Shown here: piece after piece, positions 43,391 through 52,315 of the stretch | Numbering within the stretch: position 1 is the stretch's first letter | Layout: the number at the start of each line of letters is the position of its first letter | NCBI RefSeq assembly: GCF_014174355.1 | Contig: NZ_JABEQF010000011.1 | Location: forward strand, 37,775-101,774 | Direction: 5' to 3' | Source: Gluconacetobacter azotocaptans | GTDB taxonomy: Bacteria > Pseudomonadota > Alphaproteobacteria > Acetobacterales > Acetobacteraceae | Length of the DNA: 64,000 nt | Translations under genes and position numbers: made by a program | Notes under the pieces: model-generated | What the model saw: only the letters and a program-made list of their open reading frames with translations | Database searches by the model: none | What the model was told of the DNA's origin: nothing

Positions 43391-45862
43391 TCAGAAGGCG
43401 GTGGAAGCCGTCACGATCGCGGTGAACGGAGCCTGCAGGTAGTAGTAGGGCGAGCCGACGCCGTTGGAGCCGGAAATCGTGCTGCCATGGACGCCCGTGG
43501 TCGCATTCAGATTGTTCGCGAACCCGCCGATACCGCTGCGGAACTTGGCGTTCGTCAGGTTCTGCATGTTCAGCTGGATCTGCGGCCCCTTCAGGTAGCC
43601 GATCGACGGGAAGCGATAGCCGATGTTCACGCTGTCGGTGATGTAGCGCGGGATGTACGAGTCATCCATCAGGGTGGCGTACTGCTTGTCGACATACTTG
43701 ACGTTGCCCGAGATGAACAGGCGGCCGTCATCGTAATCCAGACCCAGGGCGGCCTGCACCTTCGGGCTGCGGATCTGCGTCTTGCCGCGCGTCGGCAGCG
43801 CGTCGTTGATCGTCACCCCGTTCAGCCTGCCGGTCGTCGCCAGGTCATTGTCGATACGCGCGTTCAGATATTCAAACGTCGCATAGGGGCGCAGATGGAA
43901 CCACAGCGGCCGCGTCGCCAGCTGGACGTCCACGCCGCGCGAGGTCTGGCCGCCCGCATTGACAGTGCGGCTGTAGTTCGTGCCGCTCGACGGGTCATAG
44001 TAGCTGAGGCTGAGCTGCTTGTTGGTGAAGTTGTAGTTGAAGAACGAGATGCTGCCGACCAGCAGGTCGCCGTTATAGCGATAGCCGATTTCTTCCGAGA
44101 TCGAATATTCCGGCGCCGACGACCCGCCCGTCTGGGTCTGCTTGCCCGCAGTGCTGTAATAGTCGACCAGCGACGTGTTGCTGGGCACGCGGAAGTTGGT
44201 GGACCCGGCGACATAGATCTGGTGATGCGAATTGAAGGTCCAGCTCAACCCGACCTGCGGCAGCGGCTCGGCATTGTGCAGGTTGCGATTGTAGGTGGTG
44301 CCCGGCGTATAATCATAGGTGCGGCGGGTGACCATCGCCTCCTTGAAGCCGAGGTCGATACGCAGACGATCGTTGAAATACTTCATGGTGTCGCCGACGA
44401 ACAGCATGTTGATCTGCGTCAGCGTCAGGAAGTCGCGCGAGCGGTACTGGTCGCCGCCCGGCACGGTGTAGATGTTCTTCGTCCCCCAGATGTTCAGGGG
44501 CTGGCCGGTCGTCTGGTTCACCATGCCGATCGGCGAATACTGGTCGAGGTTGGAATATTCATACCACCAGCCGGCCGTCAGCGTGTGATGGCGGCCGATC
44601 TGATAGTTGAACTTCAGCGTGTTGCCAGTCCGGAACTGTTCCTGGTTGGACGGCGAGAAGACGAGGGCCTGCGTGCCCGGGGTGATCTTGCCATCCCCGT
44701 TCAGGTCGACGGCCACGGGCTGGTTGCCCATGTAGGTCATCCCCTCGGTCGCCGTCCCCCCGGTGTCCGTCCCTTCGGTCAGGACGGACGCGCCGGTGCC
44801 GTTGCCGATGCCGTGCCAGAAATAGACCGTGTCGTCGATCGACAGGTCGGGCGTGACGACGATATGCGTCGGCGCCGAGACGATGACGTTACGGAACGGA
44901 TTGACGTGCAGCTTGTAGTAGTTGGTGTCCTTGATGCCGCCATAGTTGGCGTCATAATTCGTGCTGTACCCCGTGGCGCGATACTGCGCGAGGCTGGGGT
45001 TCAGGATGAAATCGTTCACCTGGTCGTTGTACGACACGGTCATGCCGGTATGGCTGCCGTTCTCGAAATCCTTGATGGCCTTGAAGTCGTAATGGAACTT
45101 CTCGATCCGGCCCGGGCCGCGCCAGTTATTGCCGTCGGTGTGGCTGAAGGCGAACATCGCGCGCAGGCCGGTGGTGCCGATATCACCCGAATTCAGGCGC
45201 AGGAACTGCCGGTGGGTGTCGAACGAGCCGAACGAGATGTCCAGCAGGCCGCCGCGCTCATGCGTCGGGTTGCTCATGGTCGCGGTCACCAGACCGGCCG
45301 AGGCGTTCACCACGGGCGAATCGATATTTACCGATCCCGGCTGCAACGAAACCGATTCCAGGTCTTCGGCTTCCAGCACTTCGTTGGAATAGAACTGGCC
45401 ACCGCCGATATCGTTCAGCGGCATGCCGTCCAGCAGCCAGCCGATCTGGGTCTGGTCCATGCCGCGGACTTCGGTCTGGCCCGAGGTCAGGCCGAACGGG
45501 TCCTGGTCGGACACGTTGGCGCTGGGCAGCATGCGCAGAAGCTGCTGGATGTTGGTCGTCGGCGACTGCTTGGCGATGAAGTCGCGGGTGATGGTCTGGA
45601 CGGCCTTGGGCTCGGTCTCGACGCGCAGCAGACCGCCGCCGGGGGCGCGGGTGCGCGCGCTACGGCCGGTCACCGCGACCTGCTCGGGCGCCACATCGGA
45701 AGAACCGCCTTTCGCGGTCGTGGCACGGGCGGGGGCCGGCGACGTCGTCGCGGACGCGGAGGACGATACGGGCGCCGCCTCCTGCGCCACGGCAGTCGTG
45801 GCGGCAAATCCGCTTATGGCAGTGCTGGCCAGCAGGATGGTCAGACAAGTGCGAGACAACAT
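43391..45862 (-). CDS. TonB-dependent outer-membrane receptor
   Basis: 823 residues. A signal peptide ends near AVAQE. An Ala/Ser/Thr/Pro-rich linker precedes the plug domain (TITRDFIAKQSPTTNIQQLLRMLPSANV and VRGMDQTQIGWLLDGMPLND). The 22-strand barrel ends with a terminal Phe. The EF-hand-like DLNGDGKIT in an outer loop could bind calcium. Ligand unknown: siderophore, vitamin or sugar uptake are all possible. No ABC transporter or regulator is beside it. Confidence 0.92.
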   Translation of the reverse strand: MLSRTCLTILLASTAISGFAATTAVAQEAAPVSSSASATTSPAPARATTAKGGSSDVAPEQVAVTGRSARTRAPGGGLLRVETEPKAVQTITRDFIAKQSPTTNIQQLLRMLPSANVSDQDPFGLTSGQTEVRGMDQTQIGWLLDGMPLNDIGGGQFYSNEVLEAEDLESVSLQPGSVNIDSPVVNASAGLVTATMSNPTHERGGLLDISFGSFDTHRQFLRLNSGDIGTTGLRAMFAFSHTDGNNWRGPGRIEKFHYDFKAIKDFENGSHTGMTVSYNDQVNDFILNPSLAQYRATGYSTNYDANYGGIKDTNYYKLHVNPFRNVIVSAPTHIVVTPDLSIDDTVYFWHGIGNGTGASVLTEGTDTGGTATEGMTYMGNQPVAVDLNGDGKITPGTQALVFSPSNQEQFRTGNTLKFNYQIGRHHTLTAGWWYEYSNLDQYSPIGMVNQTTGQPLNIWGTKNIYTVPGGDQYRSRDFLTLTQINMLFVGDTMKYFNDRLRIDLGFKEAMVTRRTYDYTPGTTYNRNLHNAEPLPQVGLSWTFNSHHQIYVAGSTNFRVPSNTSLVDYYSTAGKQTQTGGSSAPEYSISEEIGYRYNGDLLVGSISFFNYNFTNKQLSLSYYDPSSGTNYSRTVNAGGQTSRGVDVQLATRPLWFHLRPYATFEYLNARIDNDLATTGRLNGVTINDALPTRGKTQIRSPKVQAALGLDYDDGRLFISGNVKYVDKQYATLMDDSYIPRYITDSVNIGYRFPSIGYLKGPQIQLNMQNLTNAKFRSGIGGFANNLNATTGVHGSTISGSNGVGSPYYYLQAPFTAIVTASTAF

Positions 45863-46018
45863 TGGCCGAAGGGCCCCCCCATGAATGTGTGAAGTGGGGC
45901 CGAGTATTCCCAGAACCTAAATTTTCCTCAACGAAAACCTGACCGTCCGGACAAATCGATTTCGCACCTATGACATATATGCAACAGAATCATACCTGCG
46001 TCCCGGAGAACTGGCCTC

Positions 46019-47044
46019 ATGAAATCAAGTGCATCATGTTTCTTTCTTATTTCTTTCATATTTCTGTCGAGTCCTCTCCTTGTGCGGGCGGCTACACCAC
46101 GATCCGGATTCGTGGTTACGGTTCTGGGTGCGCGCGGCGGAATACTGGACGGCAACCTCAGCGCCTACATGATCCGGCCGGCGGGTGACGACCGGGCGGT
46201 GCTGTGCGATGCCGGAACCGCGACGGCCGGGCTGGTGGCGGCCGAGCGGGCCGGTGCGCTGGATGATATTGCCGTGCCGCCCGGCAGTGGCCTGACCCGC
46301 GCGGGCTATGTGCTGACCCACACGATCCGCGCCTATCTGATCAGCCACGCGCATCTGGACCATGTCGCGGGCCTGGTCGTCGCGTCACCCGATGACAGCG
46401 CCAAGCCGCTCTATGCCCTGCCCGCCACCCTGCGCGACCTGTCCCAGCATCTGTTCAACTGGCGCATCTGGCCGAATTTCGGCGACGCCGGGCCGCCGCC
46501 CGCGCTGGGCAAATATCATTATCGCGCGCTGACGCCGGGTCGGATGGAGCAGGTGCCGGACACCGCGATGACCGTCACCGCCTGGCTGCTGAATCATGGC
46601 GGCATCGAATCGACCGCCTTCCTGGTCGCGGCCAACGGAGCCTCGGTCCTGTATCTGGGCGATACCGGGCCCGACGCCGTCGAGGGCGGGCACCGCCTGG
46701 ACGATCTGTGGCGGGCGGTCGCACCCGAGGTTACGGCGCACCGGCTGAAGGCCATCATCATCGAAGCCTCTTACGACGACACCCGGGCAGACCGGATGCT
46801 GTTCGGCCACATGACCCCGGCCTGGGTGACGCGCGCGCTGCGCGACCTGGCGCGCCGGACAGGTGGGCCGAGGTCGCTGCGCGGGCTGACGGTGCTGATC
46901 GGCCACGTCAAATACAGCCTGGCCGCCGGCCCCGCGCCGCAGGACACCATCCGGCAGGAACTGGCGCGGGACGCGGCCCGCGACGGGTTGGGGGACGTGC
47001 GCTTCGTCATCGCCGAACAGGGACTGCGCCTGACCCTGGACTGA
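46019..47044 (+). CDS. Exported metallo-beta-lactamase-fold phosphodiesterase (class II cyclic-nucleotide type)
   Basis: 341 residues. A signal peptide of about 24 residues (ending LVRAA) opens the protein. The class II 3',5'-cyclic-nucleotide phosphodiesterase pattern is followed: LGARGGILDGNLSAYMI, then the metal motif SHAHLDHVAG, NHGGIESTAFLV, YLGDTGPD, and IEASYDD. This group (CpdP, yeast PDE1) hydrolyses cAMP, here in the periplasm; the assignment is from sequence pattern only. It is divergent from the TonB receptor with 156 bp between. Confidence 0.82.
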   Translation: MKSSASCFFLISFIFLSSPLLVRAATPRSGFVVTVLGARGGILDGNLSAYMIRPAGDDRAVLCDAGTATAGLVAAERAGALDDIAVPPGSGLTRAGYVLTHTIRAYLISHAHLDHVAGLVVASPDDSAKPLYALPATLRDLSQHLFNWRIWPNFGDAGPPPALGKYHYRALTPGRMEQVPDTAMTVTAWLLNHGGIESTAFLVAANGASVLYLGDTGPDAVEGGHRLDDLWRAVAPEVTAHRLKAIIIEASYDDTRADRMLFGHMTPAWVTRALRDLARRTGGPRSLRGLTVLIGHVKYSLAAGPAPQDTIRQELARDAARDGLGDVRFVIAEQGLRLTLD

Positions 47045-47177
47045 GCGGACGGTCACACGATTATGAAGAGCGGCGGCCGTTTCCGCCGCGTGCCGGGCCG
47101 CCATGTCTTCCGTTACCACCGATACGCACACATGAACCGCGCCGGCGAAGCGCGGGCCGAACGGAGGAAAGCGTCCC

Positions 47178-47654
47178 ATGGCCATTCCCGTCCTGCATAT
47201 CCTGAACAGCAAGGGTTCGGCCGTCATCACCGTCCGGCCGGACGAACCGGTGACGGCGATCGCGCATCTGCTGGCCCGGCACGGAATCGGCGCGGTGCCG
47301 GTCGTCGTCGATGGCGGACACGTCGCGGGGCTGGTCACCGAACGATCCATCGTCGAAGCCCTGGCGACGCGCGGCGCCGATATCGGCCAGTTGCGCGCGG
47401 CGGACATCATGACCCGCGACGTGCCGACGGCGACCCGGTCCGAGGACATCCAGTCGGTCGCGCGCAAGATGACCCATCGCCATAGCCGCCACGTTCCGAT
47501 CCAGGACGGCGCCGGACAGCTGGTGGGGCTGGTCAGCATCGGCGACATCGTGAAGCTGCGGCTGGAGGAGGCCGAGCTTCTGGCGCGGGAAATGCAGTCC
47601 TACATCATGCAGGACAGCCACGCCTCGGTCGCACCCCACCCGTTCGCGCCCTGA
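47178..47654 (+). CDS. Two-CBS-domain protein
   Basis: 158 residues made of a pair of CBS domains (about 10-65 and 75-135), with VRPDEPVTAIAHLLARHGIGAVPVV and MTRDVPTATRSEDIQSVARKMTHRHSRHVPI. It lacks any attached enzyme domain. Such stand-alone pairs bind adenosine nucleotides and regulate partners. A good ribosome site (GGAGGAAAG) precedes the ATG. It follows the phosphodiesterase gene by 133 bp on the same strand. Confidence 0.88.
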   Translation: MAIPVLHILNSKGSAVITVRPDEPVTAIAHLLARHGIGAVPVVVDGGHVAGLVTERSIVEALATRGADIGQLRAADIMTRDVPTATRSEDIQSVARKMTHRHSRHVPIQDGAGQLVGLVSIGDIVKLRLEEAELLAREMQSYIMQDSHASVAPHPFAP

Positions 47655-47662
47655 CGGCCGCC

Positions 47663-48262
47663 TCAGCCCCCGGCGAAACGGCCGGGAAAGGCGATGTCGG
47701 ACAGCGGCAGCCGGCTGGACGGTGCTTCGCGCCCGCGCAGGCCCTCGGGCAGGATCTCGGGCGCGGCCTGGCGGCCGATGGCGATGGCGGCGTGGATCGC
47801 GTGGTCGTCCGGCACGCCCAGGCCCGTGCGGATGGCGTCGTGATCGATGCCGCTCATGGCATGGGCGGCCCATCCGGCCGATGTCGCCTGCAGCATGATC
47901 TGCGCCGCCGCCGCGCCGGCATCGAAGGCGTGCGTCAGGGCCGGCACGGGCTCGATCTTGCCCGGCGGCAGCATCGTCGTGCCCGACAGCACGAACACCA
48001 GCGCCGACGCGGACCCGGCCCAGGACTGGTTGAACGGGATCAGGTACCCGACGAAGCGGTCCCAGTCCGCCGTGCCGCGCCGCGCGTAGACAAAGCGCCA
48101 GGGCTGCGAATTATAGGCCGACGCCGCCCAGCGCCCGGCTTCGAGGAAGGACAGCAACACGTCTTCGGCGATCGGCGCGCCGTCATAGGCGCGCGGCGAC
48201 CAGCGGTCGAGAAAGAGGCGGTCGACCGGATGCGCGGACGTGCGGGAGGGGGCGGTGGTCAT
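47663..48262 (-). CDS. Nitroreductase-family protein
   Basis: 199 residues from the ATG at 48262; an in-frame TTG two codons earlier is unlikely. The FMN-binding start RWSPRAYDGAPIAED and the SAYNSQPWRFVYARR segment are typical of the NfsA/NfnB fold, and SAGWAAHAMSGID and the late hydrophobic strand complete it. It is an FMN-dependent NAD(P)H oxidoreductase with unknown physiological substrate. It converges on the CBS gene, 8 bp away. Confidence 0.85.
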   Translation of the reverse strand: MTTAPSRTSAHPVDRLFLDRWSPRAYDGAPIAEDVLLSFLEAGRWAASAYNSQPWRFVYARRGTADWDRFVGYLIPFNQSWAGSASALVFVLSGTTMLPPGKIEPVPALTHAFDAGAAAAQIMLQATSAGWAAHAMSGIDHDAIRTGLGVPDDHAIHAAIAIGRQAAPEILPEGLRGREAPSSRLPLSDIAFPGRFAGG

Positions 48263-48358
48263 GGGCAAGGCACCATTCTGGCCAGAGGGACATTCAGCAT
48301 AAACCGGATCGGCGTCCCAACGAAGACCCGACGTTCACGCCTCGGGTGCGGATGGGAT

Positions 48359-48398
48359 GCAAGGGCCCGGGCCCTTGCCGGGTTCGGGCAGCGCCCGA
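48359..48398. repeat. Palindromic GC-rich repeat pair after the TSUP gene
   Basis: A 20-bp perfect palindrome, GCAAGGGCCC then its complement half (48359-48378), and TCGGGC/AGC/GCCCGA (48384-48398). It begins 8 bp beyond the stop codon of the TSUP gene, in the position of a terminator. Confidence 0.75.
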
Positions 48399-48405
48399 CT
48401 TTCCT

Positions 48406-49191
48406 TCACCCCCATGACAGGATCGCCAGCCCCCGCCAGATCATGTAGCAGGCGACGGCGAAGATGAGTCCGGCGAACACCCGCGCCAGCGTCCCGCGCG
48501 ATGTCGCCAGCCCGCGGGCCGCGCGCGTGCCGGCCAGGCTGCCGGCGACGCCGCCCATGACGAACAGGCCCGCCAGCGGCCAGTCCACCAGGCCCGAGGC
48601 GGCATAGCTGGCGGCGGTACTGAGGCCGAAGACCGCCACCGCCACCAGCGACGTGCCCACCGCGTTCAGGATCGGCATGCCGGTCGAGGCCATCAGGCCG
48701 GGGACGATCAGGAACCCCCCGCCGATGCCGAAGAAGCCGGACAGCACGCCGGTCATCAGCCCCGTCCCGGCGATGCGCCCGATATTGCCGCGCGTGCAGG
48801 TGACGTCGGGGTCGCCCGCCCCGTTGCGGCCACGCAGCATCAGCAGCCCCACGACGACCATCAGCACCGCGAAGCACAGCAGCAGCCGCTGGCCGCCCAC
48901 CGCCTTGCCCGCATGCGCGCCCGCCAGCGCCCCCAGGATGCCCGCCGCCGCGAACACCCCGGCACAACGCCATTTGACGGTATGCGACCGCGCATGGCCG
49001 GCCAGGCCCGCCAGCGCATTGACCGCGACGGCGGCGGCGCTGGTGCCGATGGCGACATGCGGGTTGCGCACCCCCACCAGATAGACCATCAGCGGTACTG
49101 CCAGGATGGACCCGCCCCCGCCGACCAGCCCCAGCGTGAAGCCGACCAGCACGCCGGACAGGACGCCGAGCGCGGCCTGAAGAGGGTCCAT
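48406..49191 (-). CDS. TauE/SafE (TSUP)-family membrane transporter
   Basis: 261 residues with about eight membrane helices. The two family repeats are seen, GLVGGGGSILAVPLMVYLVG at the start and SGFFGIGGGFLIVPGLM in the second half. TSUP proteins move sulfite, thiosulfate, sulfoacetate or related sulfur anions across the inner membrane. It lies on the same strand as the ETHE1-like hydrolase, 111 bp after it, which supports a sulfur-compound role. Confidence 0.9.
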   Translation of the reverse strand: MDPLQAALGVLSGVLVGFTLGLVGGGGSILAVPLMVYLVGVRNPHVAIGTSAAAVAVNALAGLAGHARSHTVKWRCAGVFAAAGILGALAGAHAGKAVGGQRLLLCFAVLMVVVGLLMLRGRNGAGDPDVTCTRGNIGRIAGTGLMTGVLSGFFGIGGGFLIVPGLMASTGMPILNAVGTSLVAVAVFGLSTAASYAASGLVDWPLAGLFVMGGVAGSLAGTRAARGLATSRGTLARVFAGLIFAVACYMIWRGLAILSWG

Positions 49192-49302
49192 CGTCCTAGC
49201 CCCGGCCAGGCCGGCCGGAGGCCGGGCCGGCAGTCGCGATATCAGCGCCGGACACGCGGGAAAGGCGTACGATCATGCGATGCGGGGTCTTCGTCCAGTC
49301 GC

Positions 49303-50229
49303 CTACAGCGTGTCCAGCGGGATCTTGATATAGCGGGTGCCGTTGGATTCCGGGTCGGGCAGGTGGCCGCCGCGCATGTTCACCTGCACCGAGGGCATGA
49401 TCAGCCGGGGCAGGTCCAGCGTCGCGTCGCGCGCGGTGCGCATGGCGACGAAATCGTCCTGGGTCACGCCGTCATGGACATGGATATTGCCCTGGCGTTC
49501 GGCCGCGACGGTGGTTTCCCAGACGAAATGGTCGCGTCCCGGCGCGCCGTAATCGTGACAGAGGAACAGCCGCGTTTCACCAGGCAGCGACAGCAGGCGG
49601 CGGATCGAGCGATAGAGCATTCCCGCGTCGCCGCCGGGGAAATCGGTCCGCGCGGTGCCGTAATCGGGCATGAACAGGGTATCGCCGATAAAGGCCGCGT
49701 CACCGATGACGAAGGCCATGTCGGCGGGCGTATGCCCGGGCACATGCAGGGCGATGGCGTCGATCGACCCCAGCCGGAAGCGTTCGCCGTCGCGGAACAG
49801 CCGGTCGAACTGCGACCCGTCACGGGCGAATTCGGTGCCGGCGTTGAAGATCTTGCCGAACACGTCCTGCACATGGACGATGTCCGCCCCGATGGCCAGC
49901 GCGCCGCCCACCTGCCCCTGCAGCCACGGCGCCGCCGACAGATGGTCGGCATGGGCGTGGGTTTCCAGCTGCCACGCGACTTCCAGCCCCTCGGCGCGGA
50001 CATAGGCCAGGACCGAGGCGGCGGAGTCGTGCCGCGTGCGGCCCGATGCCGGGTCGTAATCCAGGACACTGTCGATGATCGCGGCCTGGCGGGTCGCCGG
50101 GTCATGGACCACATGCGTGGCGGTGAAAGTCGCCGGGTCGAAGAAGGTGCGGACGACCGGCACGAGGCCGCCAGCCAGGGCTGCGCTGATCTGGGAAGCG
50201 GCGGCGTCGCGGGCAGGGTCGGTCGGCAT
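49303..50229 (-). CDS. MBL-fold hydrolase, ETHE1/Blh-like (probable persulfide dioxygenase)
   Basis: 308 residues. The metal motif THAHADHLSA and later HVPGHTPADMAFVIGD, FIGDTLFMPDYGTARTDFPGGD and LCHDY ligands match the ETHE1/BigR-associated Blh branch, which oxidises glutathione persulfide. A C-terminal extension after the MBL core (from about residue 235) is usual in the Blh group. It lacks a rhodanese domain. It lies next to a TSUP transporter and is divergent from a peroxiredoxin-ArsR pair, so a sulfide or persulfide detoxification role fits. Confidence 0.85.
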   Translation of the reverse strand: MPTDPARDAAASQISAALAGGLVPVVRTFFDPATFTATHVVHDPATRQAAIIDSVLDYDPASGRTRHDSAASVLAYVRAEGLEVAWQLETHAHADHLSAAPWLQGQVGGALAIGADIVHVQDVFGKIFNAGTEFARDGSQFDRLFRDGERFRLGSIDAIALHVPGHTPADMAFVIGDAAFIGDTLFMPDYGTARTDFPGGDAGMLYRSIRRLLSLPGETRLFLCHDYGAPGRDHFVWETTVAAERQGNIHVHDGVTQDDFVAMRTARDATLDLPRLIMPSVQVNMRGGHLPDPESNGTRYIKIPLDTL

Positions 50230-50338
50230 CGGGCGGTCCCCCGGGGTGGCGAAGGCGATATCACTTTCGCACTTTCATAATATCTGTATTTTATGCTTCA
50301 TGTTGCGTCAAGACATATGGGATGCAAAAGGCCCCGGG

Positions 50339-51016
50339 ATGACCGACAGGACGATTTTCGACGCCGACGCCGCTGCCGACATCCCATCCGCCCGGGCCGG
50401 CCGCCCGCTGCGGATCGGCGATGCCGCGCCCGATTTCTGCGCCCGCACCACGCAGGGCGAGGTGAGGCTGAGCGACTATCGCGGGCGCTGGCTGGTCTTC
50501 TTTTCCCACCCGGCGGATTTCACCCCCGTCTGCACCAGCGAATTCGTCGCCCTGGCCGGCGCGGCGGACCGGTTCGCGGCGCTGGACTGCGCGCTGCTGG
50601 GCCTGTCGGTGGACAGCCTGCACGCCCATCTGGCCTGGATGGAGGCGATCCGCGCGCGTTTCGGCACCGCCGTCCCCTTCCCGGTGGTCGAGGACCCGAC
50701 GATGGCGGTCGGCCGTGCCTATGGCATGCTGGATGCGACGGCCCAGGACAGCGCCACGGTGCGGGCGACCTATTTCATCGATCCCGAGGGCATCGTCCGC
50801 GCCATCACCTGCTATCCGATGTCGGTCGGCCGCTCGGTGGCCGAGATGCTGCGCCTGGTCGCCGCCCTGCAGCGCGCAGCGCGCGGCGACGCGCTGACCC
50901 CCGAGGGCTGGACCCCCGGCGCGGACATCGTACTGCCGGCCGCGCGGACCGAGGACGAGGTCACCGCCACCGGCCCGTCCTGGTTCTGCCGCCTGGCGCC
51001 CGACCCCCTCGCATGA
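50339..51016 (+). CDS. Peroxiredoxin (AhpC/TSA, Prx6-like)
   Basis: 225 residues from the ATG at 50339. The peroxidatic Cys65 is in DFTPVCTSEF, with the conserved Thr and Pro; other cysteines (at about 34, 80 and 175 plus one near the end) could act in resolution. The TYFIDPEGIVRAITCYPMSVGRS segment places it in the Prx6/AhpC1-type branch. It reduces peroxides, and members can also reduce persulfides. Its stop overlaps the start of the ArsR gene (ATGA), so the two are translated together. Confidence 0.9.
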   Translation: MTDRTIFDADAAADIPSARAGRPLRIGDAAPDFCARTTQGEVRLSDYRGRWLVFFSHPADFTPVCTSEFVALAGAADRFAALDCALLGLSVDSLHAHLAWMEAIRARFGTAVPFPVVEDPTMAVGRAYGMLDATAQDSATVRATYFIDPEGIVRAITCYPMSVGRSVAEMLRLVAALQRAARGDALTPEGWTPGADIVLPAARTEDEVTATGPSWFCRLAPDPLA

Positions 51017-51462
51017 CGTCCGCCCCCCTGGACCGCGCCGCCGCCGAGGACACGGCCGAGCGCCTGCGCGCCCTGGCGCAGCCGCAGCGCCTGATGATCC
51101 TGGCCCTGCTGCTGGCCGGCGAACTGGCGGTGGGCGAGATCGACGCCCGGACCGGCATCGGCCAGCCGGCGCTGAGCCAGCAACTGGCCGAACTGCGGCG
51201 GGGCGGGCTGGTGGCCGTGCGCCGGGCAGCGCGGCAGGTGCTGTACCGCATCGCGGATGCCGACGCCGCGCTGCGGGTCCGCGCCGTGCTGGCGCTGTTC
51301 GGCCGCGACGCGCATCCCGCCCGGTCGCTGGCGGCGCTGGCCGCGCCGGCCGATGCCCTGCCCCCGGCCGCCGTCGCCCCTGCGGCCGCACCGCAGCCGG
51401 CCGGGGCGGGGTCGGCCGCCCGGTTCGTCAGGATCGTCGCGACACGAAATCAGGTCACGTAA
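51013..51462 (+). CDS. ArsR-family transcriptional regulator without cysteines
   Basis: 149 residues. A winged helix-turn-helix of the ArsR type (LAQPQRLMILALLLAGELAVGEI, then GIGQPALSQQLAELRRGGLV and AARQVLYRI) resembles BigR/SqrR sulfur sensors, and the neighbours match their targets. However, the protein has no Cys at all, so it cannot sense persulfide through a disulfide the way BigR does. After about residue 110 it has an Ala/Pro-rich tail. It is coupled to the peroxiredoxin gene and may repress the divergent hydrolase and TSUP genes. Confidence 0.8.
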   Translation: MTSAPLDRAAAEDTAERLRALAQPQRLMILALLLAGELAVGEIDARTGIGQPALSQQLAELRRGGLVAVRRAARQVLYRIADADAALRVRAVLALFGRDAHPARSLAALAAPADALPPAAVAPAAAPQPAGAGSAARFVRIVATRNQVT

Positions 51463-52214
51463 TCGGGCTGCTCGCGGTCCAGCTTGCGGCGCAGCGCCTT
51501 CCAGACCAGTTCGCCCTTGTCCTCTTCCTCGTCGAACTGCTTGCGGGTCCGCTGGATGCGGTCCAGCGACGGGACGTTCAGCTTCGCCCCGGTGGACTGG
51601 GCGGCGATCTGGATGCGGCAGGCCTGTTCCAGATAGTAGGTGCGATAGAACGTCTCGGCCACCGTGCGGCCGACCGTCATCAGGCCGTGATTCTGCAGGA
51701 TCAGCGCATTGCAGGCGCCCAGGTCGCGCACCAGGCGCTCGCGCTCGCTCAGATTGTCGTCGGCGGCGATGCCCTCGTAGGGGTGGAAGGCCACGTCCTC
51801 GTGGAATTCCAGGCTGATCTGGTTCAGCGGCAGGATGCCGCCGTCCTGCGCCGCGACGGCCATGCCGGCCAGCGTGTGGGTGTGCATCACGCACGCCGCG
51901 TCGGCGCGGCTGCGATGAACGGCCGAATGGATGACGAAGCCCGCCGGGTTGACCGGATGGGAGATCGGCTGCGTCGGCAGCCCCTCGGCATCGACGACGA
52001 CCAGCGAGCTGGCCGTGATTTCCTCGAACAGCAGGCCATAGGGATTGACCAGGAAACGATGCCCCTCGCCGGGCAGGCGCACCGACAGGTGAGTATAGAT
52101 CAGGTCGGTCATGCCGAAGACGGCCAGCAGGCGATAGGCGGCGGCCAGATCCTCGCGCAGGGCCTGCTCGTCGGCGGCGGTGCCGGCCGGCAGGCCGGTG
52201 GGAATGGTGTCCAT
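51450..52214 (-). CDS. Class II aldolase/adducin-family protein
   Basis: 254 residues from the ATG at 52214. The zinc-binding set is present: HTHTLAGMAVAA (two His) and the later ALILQNHGLMTVG His, as in fuculose-phosphate aldolase and its relatives. The substrate is unknown. Its 3' end overlaps the ArsR gene by 13 bp on the opposite strand. It leads a minus-strand set with the oxygenase and isomerase upstream of it (52316 and 53363). Confidence 0.87.
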   Translation of the reverse strand: MDTIPTGLPAGTAADEQALREDLAAAYRLLAVFGMTDLIYTHLSVRLPGEGHRFLVNPYGLLFEEITASSLVVVDAEGLPTQPISHPVNPAGFVIHSAVHRSRADAACVMHTHTLAGMAVAAQDGGILPLNQISLEFHEDVAFHPYEGIAADDNLSERERLVRDLGACNALILQNHGLMTVGRTVAETFYRTYYLEQACRIQIAAQSTGAKLNVPSLDRIQRTRKQFDEEEDKGELVWKALRRKLDREQPDYVT

Positions 52215-52315
52215 GACGGAACTCCGAAGGCGGTGTCGGGAAGGATGGGGGACAGGCAAACGTTACAGCATGGGGCGGCCGGATTCCACGCCGGGTGGAC
52301 CGGGACCCCGGGTCT

